Origin: Candidatus Zixiibacteriota bacterium
GTDB lineage: Bacteria; RBG-13-66-14; B26-G2; WVWN01
Direction of reading: 5' to 3'
Length of the DNA: 64,000 nt
Assembly (NCBI GenBank): GCA_030613505.1
Contig: JAUWLW010000005.1
Location: forward strand, 19,581-83,580
The notes below the pieces were generated by a model that worked only from the letters and a program-made list of their open reading frames with translations, ran no database searches and had not been told where the DNA came from. Shown piece after piece: positions 58,724 through 64,000 of this stretch; position 1 is the first letter of the stretch; each line of letters opens with the position of its first letter. Both the position numbers and the translations under genes were made by a program.

Positions 58724-58837
58724 TTATCCCCCCGTGAGGAGATAACCTTCTATAGCCTCGCGGACGTCGGCCATAAGCTCGTCCCGGGTCTCCCCTTGGG
58801 AAAAGCAACCCGGCAAGGCCGGCGCCGCGGAAGAAGC
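58724..58837 (-). pseudogene. HicB-like antitoxin C-terminal remnant
   Basis: *ASSAAPALPGCFSQGETRDELMADVREAIEGYLLTGG* on the minus strand; N-terminus missing, upstream in-frame stop. Confidence 0.55.
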
Positions 58838-58856
58838 CTAAAACGAGGCATAAACG

Positions 58857-59558
58857 ATGGCTCGCAACGATCACGAATGCCGCGACTGGAAGGGCGACCT
58901 CACGAAGCTGCTGGAGGAGGTGGCGGCCGCGGCGGCCGAGGGCAACGTCCCCCGCGACCTCCGGAAGAGGTTCCGCGCCATCTGGCGGGAGGCGAGGCGG
59001 TGCGAGGAGGCGCGGGAGGCGACGCGGTACACCGAGCGCGGGAGCGCCTACACGCGGCGCCGCCTCATAGCCGCGGACCGGCAGCAGGCGGCGCGCCGCC
59101 TCTACCCCGAGCAGCTGCTCTACCGCCGCGTCAGCGACCGCCTCAACCGCCGGTGGGGGGCGTGGGCGGCGGAGTACCTCGTGTGGCTGGTGGCGGGGCA
59201 CGGCCAATCGGCCTCCGGCCTGGCGCGCCTCTTCGTCTTCATCGTCGTCGTCGTGCTGGGGGGCTTCGCGCTGCTGTATCGCTACCCGGAGCCCGGCGTC
59301 GAGTACCAGCTCGACGACCGCGAGCTAAGCTGGTACCACTACGTCTACTTCAGCGGCAATACGCTGACGACGCTCGGCTTCGGCGACATCCTTCCCAAGG
59401 AGGACCGCCCGGACGTGATGTTCTTAGTCGTCGCGGAGGGGATAATCGGCTACGTCCTGCTGGGGACGTTCATCTTCGCCGTCGTCTCGTATCGCCGCCG
59501 GCCGCCGCCGCCCGAGGACGACTGGGAGGCGAAGCTGTTCGCGAGGCTAAGGCCGTAA
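58857..59558 (+). CDS. Two-TM potassium channel-like protein
   Basis: YHYVYFSGNTLTTLGFGDILPKEDRPDVMFLVVAEGIIGYVLLGTFIFAVVSY (TxGFGD selectivity filter). Confidence 0.8.
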   Translation: MARNDHECRDWKGDLTKLLEEVAAAAAEGNVPRDLRKRFRAIWREARRCEEAREATRYTERGSAYTRRRLIAADRQQAARRLYPEQLLYRRVSDRLNRRWGAWAAEYLVWLVAGHGQSASGLARLFVFIVVVVLGGFALLYRYPEPGVEYQLDDRELSWYHYVYFSGNTLTTLGFGDILPKEDRPDVMFLVVAEGIIGYVLLGTFIFAVVSYRRRPPPPEDDWEAKLFARLRP

Positions 59559-59560
59559 GG

Positions 59561-60222
59561 CGTAGGGCCGTACCTTCAGGTGCGGCCACCGATAAAATAA
59601 AAATATGTGCCCCGGCATTTTAGAGTATAGCTAATTAAAACATGACCAGCCCACGAGGCCCAAAATACGGAACACGGCGCGCCTCCCCCCGGCTATCGGG
59701 GTTCGAATACCGCGGGCCGTATCGGTATTTCATAACGTTAACGGCGTATATGGAAAAGCCTTTTTTCGCGGACCAGTGGACGGTCACAGAAACCATCCGG
59801 GCCCTTTCCGAAACCGCCGGCGGATACAGCTTCGACGTACTCTGTTATTGTTTCATGCCTGAACACGCCCACCTCCTCCTTGAAGGGGGCGCTACGAGCA
59901 ACCTCCGCGAGTTCGTCCGCATATTCAAACAGAAGAGTTCTTACCGGTATAAACGCTCGGCGGGAAAGCCGTTGTGGCAGCGGGGTTACTACGACCGCAT
60001 ACTCCGCGAAGCCGAAGACTCTTTAGCCGTCGCGCGGTACATTTTAGCTAATCCGGCCCGCCGCGGTTTAACGGATGACGCGGCCTCTTATCCATACTCC
60101 GGATCGTTCGTATGTTCGGTGCCGGACATATTGTACTCGGTTTTGGTATGCAACAAGTAGGACCGTACCTCCAACCGCACCCACTAAAAAGCGGCGGCCA
60201 GACCTAAAGGTCAGGCCCTACG
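59561..60222 (+). mobile_element. RAYT-bearing composite element with REP ends
   Basis: Left REP CGTAGGGCCGTACCTTCAGGTGCGG, Y1 transposase ORF, right REP GGCCAGACCTAAAGGTCAGGCCCTACG. Confidence 0.82.
59642..60160 (+). CDS. REP-associated tyrosine transposase (Y1/HUH, RAYT)
   Basis: YFITLTAYMEKPFF, CFMPEHAHLLLEGG (HUH-type), FKQKSSYRYKRSAGKPLWQRGYYDRILREAEDSLAVARYILANPARRGL. Confidence 0.9.
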   Translation: MTSPRGPKYGTRRASPRLSGFEYRGPYRYFITLTAYMEKPFFADQWTVTETIRALSETAGGYSFDVLCYCFMPEHAHLLLEGGATSNLREFVRIFKQKSSYRYKRSAGKPLWQRGYYDRILREAEDSLAVARYILANPARRGLTDDAASYPYSGSFVCSVPDILYSVLVCNK

Positions 60223-60230
60223 AAAACGTA

Positions 60231-60291
60231 GGCCGCCGCCGCTCGAGGACGACAGGGAGGAGAAGCTGTTCGCGAGGTTAAGGCCGTAAGG
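60231..60291 (+). repeat. Duplicate of the 3' end of the channel gene (copy 2)
   Basis: GGCCGCCGCCGCTCGAGGACGACAGGGAGGAGAAGCTGTTCGCGAGGTTAAGGCCGTAAGG vs 59500-59560. Confidence 0.88.
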
Positions 60292-60376
60292 CGTAGGGCC
60301 GTACCTTCAGGTGCGGCCACCGAAATCATTTATTAATATGATAAGCGGCGGCCAGACCTAAAGGTCAGGCCCTACG
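60292..60376 (+). repeat. Paired REP element
   Basis: CGTAGGGCCGTACCTTCAGGTGCGGCCACCGAAATCATTTATTAATATGATAAGCGGCGGCCAGACCTAAAGGTCAGGCCCTACG. Confidence 0.88.
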
Positions 60377-60380
60377 AAAA

Positions 60381-60442
60381 CGCCGGCCGCCGCCGCCCGA
60401 GGACGACTGGGAGGAGAAGCTGTTCGAGAGGCTGAGGCCTTA
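60381..60442 (+). repeat. Duplicate of the 3' end of the channel gene (copy 3)
   Basis: CGCCGGCCGCCGCCGCCCGAGGACGACTGGGAGGAGAAGCTGTTCGAGAGGCTGAGGCCTTAG. Confidence 0.88.
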
Positions 60443-60468
60443 GCGGCCGGAACCGCCGCTCGGGAATT

Positions 60469-60873
60469 ATGGGGACAAAACTGCTCTGTATAGGACTGTC
60501 GGCCCTGGCCTTCGCGGCCGGGGCATTTGCGCGCGACGCGCCGTTCCATAAATTAACGCTATACGTCGCAAACCAGAGCTTCAACGTCAACCCGGTCGAC
60601 GTCAAGGTCACCATAGACGGCGTGAAGGTGGCGGAGGGGACCTTCTTCGCCGGCTACGGCCGCAGCTGGCGGCGGTACGACGTGCGGCTCGCCGCGGGGC
60701 GCCACGTCCTCCGGGCGCTGACGCGCAAGGGCGCCGCGGCCTTGAAGCGCGAGTTCACGGTAACCGGGCCGCGCTGGGTCGCGGTGGCGTACCGCAACCG
60801 CATGCCCTCCTACGGCACCAGCGCCGTGCGCCACTTCGCCTTCGCGATAAGGGATAGGCCGTTTGGGGAATAA
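60469..60873 (+). CDS. Secreted protein, unknown (paralogue of 62886..63260)
   Basis: Signal peptide; KLTLYVANQSFNVNPVDVKVTIDGVKVAEGTF. Confidence 0.65.
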   Translation: MGTKLLCIGLSALAFAAGAFARDAPFHKLTLYVANQSFNVNPVDVKVTIDGVKVAEGTFFAGYGRSWRRYDVRLAAGRHVLRALTRKGAAALKREFTVTGPRWVAVAYRNRMPSYGTSAVRHFAFAIRDRPFGE

Positions 60874-60875
60874 AA

Positions 60876-60960
60876 CGTAGGGCCGTACCTTCAGGTGCGG
60901 CCACCAAAATCATTTATTAATATGATAAGCGGCGGCCAGACCTAAAGGTCAGGCCCTACG
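60876..60960 (+). repeat. Paired REP element (A-type core)
   Basis: Near-identical to 60292..60376. Confidence 0.88.
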
Positions 60961-60968
60961 GAAACCCG

Positions 60969-61023
60969 GCGCCGTGCGCCACTTCGCCTTCGCGATCAGG
61001 GATAGGCCGTTTGGTAAGTAACA
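60969..61023 (+). repeat. Duplicate of the 3' end of gene 60469..60873 (copy 2)
   Basis: GGCGCCGTGCGCCACTTCGCCTTCGCGATCAGGGATAGGCCGTTTGGTAAGTAA. Confidence 0.9.
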
Positions 61024-61134
61024 CGTAGGGCCGTACCTTTAGGTCCGGCCACCGATAAAAACAAAATATGTCCGGCCGTTCTTAGGCACGGTCACGAAAA
61101 GCAAGGTGGGCCGACCTAAAGGTCGTCCCCTACG
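61024..61134 (+). repeat. Paired REP element (B-type core)
   Basis: CGTAGGGCCGTACCTTTAGGTCCGGCCACCGATAAAAACAAAATATGTCCGG...GGTGGGCCGACCTAAAGGTCGTCCCCTACG. Confidence 0.87.
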
Positions 61135-61142
61135 AAAACGCC

Positions 61143-61196
61143 GGGCCGTGCGCCACTTCGCCTTCGCGATTAGGGATAGGCCGTTTGGTAAGTAAA
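61143..61196 (+). repeat. Duplicate of the 3' end of gene 60469..60873 (copy 3)
   Basis: GGGCCGTGCGCCACTTCGCCTTCGCGATTAGGGATAGGCCGTTTGGTAAGTAAA. Confidence 0.9.
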
Positions 61197-61281
61197 CGTA
61201 GGGCCATACCTTCAGGTGCGGCCACCAAAATCATTTATTAATATGATAAGCGGCGGCCAGACCTAAAGGTCAGGCCCTACG
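61197..61281 (+). repeat. Paired REP element (A-type core)
   Basis: CGTAGGGCCATACCTTCAGGTGCGGCCACCAAAATCATTTATTAATATGATAAGCGGCGGCCAGACCTAAAGGTCAGGCCCTACG. Confidence 0.88.
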
Positions 61282-61287
61282 AAACCC

Positions 61288-61341
61288 GGCGCCGTGCGCC
61301 ACTTCGCCTTCGCGATTCGGGATAGGCCGTTTGGGGAGTAG
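61288..61341 (+). repeat. Duplicate of the 3' end of gene 60469..60873 (copy 4)
   Basis: GGCGCCGTGCGCCACTTCGCCTTCGCGATTCGGGATAGGCCGTTTGGGGAGTAG. Confidence 0.9.
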
Positions 61342-61545
61342 TGAGGGAGCCCGGTAAGAAGCTAGTCTTTTCCACGGAATCGTAAGCACCGAACCGATAC
61401 GCCTCAATTATACGCAAAGCGGAGAATTAAAATACTGAAACCTGGAAATAATTTTTTATTTGAAAAAGACGTAGTAAAATCTTATAATTTTTTGTAGAGG
61501 AGTTAAAAAGTCAAAACGGTATGTAGAAATAAAGGAAGGCAAGAT

Positions 61546-62748
61546 ATGTACGAAAATATTAAATCCTTATTGAATCGGTTGGCCAAAAAAGAATTTAGCA
61601 TTAACAAAGCATATATACTAAAAATTGGGTTTACCGCGTTTAAGCATAAAAATGGATCGGAAATCCAGGCAGGCGGAGAAGAATTTTACGTCGAATACGC
61701 CGAAGAGAAAGAAGAAAAGCCTTTGAAAATTTTATATGAGAGTATTACGGAAGCATTGGAAAAAAACCCACATGTAACAGGGATAACGAAGGACTTAATA
61801 AGAAAAAGTATGGAAACAAGTTCGACCGGTTATAATTACACGGGAGTAATAATAATCGGTAATTTATTCGCCGCGAAATTAAATATCCCAGAACGTTTCC
61901 AAAAATATAAAAAATTATGTATGGGCGGTGGTGTATACGAAAATTTCGAGGTATTTTCAAACGGCTCTATTTTCGGGGCTTATGCGGAAATCGAAGACAT
62001 ACCATTAATAACGAATATCGCCGAAGAATACGAAACCCTTCTTATTAAACAAAATAAAGAAGTAGGGACTTTAGAGGCTTTAAAATTAAAATATTCGCCG
62101 CTATTCCCGACGATATACGTAATCATTACAGAGCCCGAAGGTGGCCCCGATAACGGCGACGAAGCGTCCAACGTAGTTAAAGTATACAAGCATGAAGACG
62201 ATGTATTCGTTACTACAAGTCGCGAACCGAGTAAAGCGCGAGATCTAATATGTAATATCGTCTACGACGTTACCCCTAGTTTGGTCCAATTTTGTCGTAT
62301 TAATACATTACTAAAAAAGCTTAACGAAATATATAGCGAGATAGGAGTAAACTTCTACGAACTTTCAAACATAATAAAAGAAATACTAAGTTTGAAATTA
62401 TATAGATTCCTTAAAATATATAAATTATTGAAGGTAGCCCGGAAAGACCTCGTCGAGATACACTCTTTATACGTTGATTTTTCTAACTTAATTTTTCAAT
62501 TAAAACGGAACAAGGAATGGTTATTAAGTACAATAAAAGAAGAACCGATAATAAGGGAATTCAAAGACTATTTAAAGATACATACGGATCCCGAAGTAGA
62601 AATAACACCTTCTCTTTCTAACGCTCTAAACCATTACGAAGGCGAAATACGTACCTTAAGAAACATCCGGACCGTAACCCTCGCAACTGTCGGAAGCGCT
62701 TTGTTAGGTGGGTTAGCAGGAGCGTTAGTTTCGAGGTTATTTAATTGA
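61546..62748 (+). CDS. Hypothetical protein with C-terminal TM anchor, low-GC gene
   Basis: 400 aa; C-term TVTLATVGSALLGGLAGALVSRLFN; strongly AT-rich against flanks. Confidence 0.65.
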   Translation: MYENIKSLLNRLAKKEFSINKAYILKIGFTAFKHKNGSEIQAGGEEFYVEYAEEKEEKPLKILYESITEALEKNPHVTGITKDLIRKSMETSSTGYNYTGVIIIGNLFAAKLNIPERFQKYKKLCMGGGVYENFEVFSNGSIFGAYAEIEDIPLITNIAEEYETLLIKQNKEVGTLEALKLKYSPLFPTIYVIITEPEGGPDNGDEASNVVKVYKHEDDVFVTTSREPSKARDLICNIVYDVTPSLVQFCRINTLLKKLNEIYSEIGVNFYELSNIIKEILSLKLYRFLKIYKLLKVARKDLVEIHSLYVDFSNLIFQLKRNKEWLLSTIKEEPIIREFKDYLKIHTDPEVEITPSLSNALNHYEGEIRTLRNIRTVTLATVGSALLGGLAGALVSRLFN

Positions 62749-62885
62749 TCGCCTGCCATAAGACCTAATTAATCATACTAATAAATTGAAAATAATATAA
62801 TTCCCGGCCTTCGACGTTAAGGTTATTCGGTTTACAAGTCCGCAGTTGGTCGGCGTTATAAAATACAAAACGTGGAGGTGGCGTT

Positions 62886-63260
62886 ATGAAAGGGATTATG
62901 ATAGTGGTGCTGGCCGCGGCGCTCGGAGTCCCGTTTGCGTGGGCGGCCGCCGAGGAAGAAGGATACACCTACACGCTGTACGTCAAGAACCGGGACCTTA
63001 CCACCGTGAACGTCGACGTCAGCGTCTTCGTCGACCGCAGGCCGGCGGCGCGCGAGCAGCTCCGCCCCGGCGACGTGGAGGACGTCTGCACCGTCGAGCT
63101 CGCGCTCGAGCCCGGCCCCCACCGCATCCTCATCCAGGCGTTCAAGGGTATTCGCAAACTCGAGCAGGAGATGGCCGTGTCAGGCGAGGGCTCCGCGGAA
63201 GTGGACATCTGGTTCGAGCCGGTAATCGAGTCGTGGCCCGAAGTTATCGAGCCGCCCTAG
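62886..63260 (+). CDS. Secreted protein, unknown (paralogue of 60469..60873)
   Basis: Signal peptide; YTLYVKNRDLTTVNVDVSVFVDRRPAAREQL. Confidence 0.65.
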   Translation: MKGIMIVVLAAALGVPFAWAAAEEEGYTYTLYVKNRDLTTVNVDVSVFVDRRPAAREQLRPGDVEDVCTVELALEPGPHRILIQAFKGIRKLEQEMAVSGEGSAEVDIWFEPVIESWPEVIEPP

Positions 63261-63321
63261 GAGTCGCCGGCGCCGTAAGGGCTTCGACTTAGCCCCGGGA
63301 TTTTGAACCCGGCTGCGCCTC

Positions 63322-63816
63322 ATGGAACAGGAGGATATGGCCGCCACGGCCGGTCAAGACGTAGTGATTAAAAAAGTGGACGCCGTCCGCGCGGCGACGC
63401 TCCGCGACACCATCCCCAGCTACGCCGAGCAGGACCACCTGTGGAAGGAGCTGGTGGCCCATATCAAGAAATATGGCGCTAAGCCCTCCGGCCCCTGCTT
63501 CACGCTCTACCACGACGTGTGTTACAAAGAGAAGGACGTCGACGCCGAGGTCGGCCTGCCCGTCGCCGGCGAGCTGCCGGAGGCGGACCGCGTCAACGTG
63601 CGAACGGTCCCCGGCGCCGAACAGATGGCCTGCCTCGTCCACAAGGGCCCGTACGACGGCCTCCCCGGCGCGTACCAGGTCCTCACGAAGTGGCTCGAGG
63701 CCAACGGCTACCGCGTCGTCGGGCCGGACCGCGAGGTCTACGTCGAAGGCCCCATGGCCACCGACGAGCCGGACGAGTACGTCACCGAGATAATGTTCCC
63801 GGTCGAGAAAGCGTAA
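63322..63816 (+). CDS. GyrI-like / effector-binding-domain protein
   Basis: GPCFTLYHDVCYKEKDVDAEVGLPVAGELPEADRVNVRTVPGAEQMACLVHKGPYDGLPGAYQVLTKWLEANGYRVVGPDREVY. Confidence 0.85.
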   Translation: MEQEDMAATAGQDVVIKKVDAVRAATLRDTIPSYAEQDHLWKELVAHIKKYGAKPSGPCFTLYHDVCYKEKDVDAEVGLPVAGELPEADRVNVRTVPGAEQMACLVHKGPYDGLPGAYQVLTKWLEANGYRVVGPDREVYVEGPMATDEPDEYVTEIMFPVEKA

Positions 63817-63840
63817 AGCCGCGCGCGGAGCATAAATAAA

Positions 63841-63875
63841 AAAGGGCCGGCCCGAAGGCCGGCCCCTACTTTTTC
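63841..63875 (+). terminator. Intrinsic terminator
   Basis: AAAGGGCCGGCCCGAAGGCCGGCCCCTACTTTTT. Confidence 0.75.
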
Positions 63876-63939
63876 GGCGGTCGTTATTCCTTGGCGGCTC
63901 GTCGAGCCGCCGTTTTGTTGTGCCTGGATTATGTTCGAG

Positions 63940-64000
63940 TTACCACGTGTAGCGGAGCCCGAGCGCCCAGTATAAATAGATGTCCTCGTTGCCCTCGCGG
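63940..64000 (-). CDS. Partial outer-membrane protein (C-terminus only)
   Basis: Minus strand ...REGNEDIYLYWALGLRYTW*; terminal aromatic residue typical of beta-barrels. Confidence 0.5.
   Translation of the reverse strand, partial: REGNEDIYLYWALGLRYTW

Noticed and set aside
59561-61341. CRISPR-like array of regularly spaced repeats
   Set aside because: Repeat units are paired GTAG-foot hairpins with a RAYT nearby, and the 'spacers' are copies of adjacent gene ends; no cas genes.

Overview
A 64 kb high-GC bacterial chromosomal window, probably from a Gram-negative, FCB-like or candidate-phylum lineage: it has LptD, Omp85, PorV-like proteins and a C25 peptidase with a T9SS-like C-terminus. 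Most of it is housekeeping: partial homocysteine methyltransferase, nrdJ, phosphomannomutase, pyrR-pyrB-pyrC, topA-dprA, rpiB-glyA, miaB, class I fumarase alpha, ABC exporter, lptD, lepB and tRNA-Gly(TCC). Two regions stand out. (1) A tight minus-strand operon (33.8-38.5 kb) encodes a DUF2207-type membrane protein ending in an exotic ...GGGGGSCACACACAGCACACAGGGR tail, a PqqD/radical-SAM/SPASM protein with an N-terminal Zn-ribbon/TM segment, a SAM methyltransferase and small membrane proteins. It looks like a post-translational modification system acting on a Cys-Ala tail. (2) An accessory region (57-61.4 kb, plus 40.6-41.0 kb) carries a REP-associated tyrosine transposase (RAYT) and its paired REP (BIME-like) elements. 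At three unrelated genes the REP units alternate with duplicated copies of the host gene's 3' end. A possible stand-alone structured ncRNA with its own promoter and terminator lies at about 48.6-48.8 kb. Family names come from reading the translations; no database search was run.
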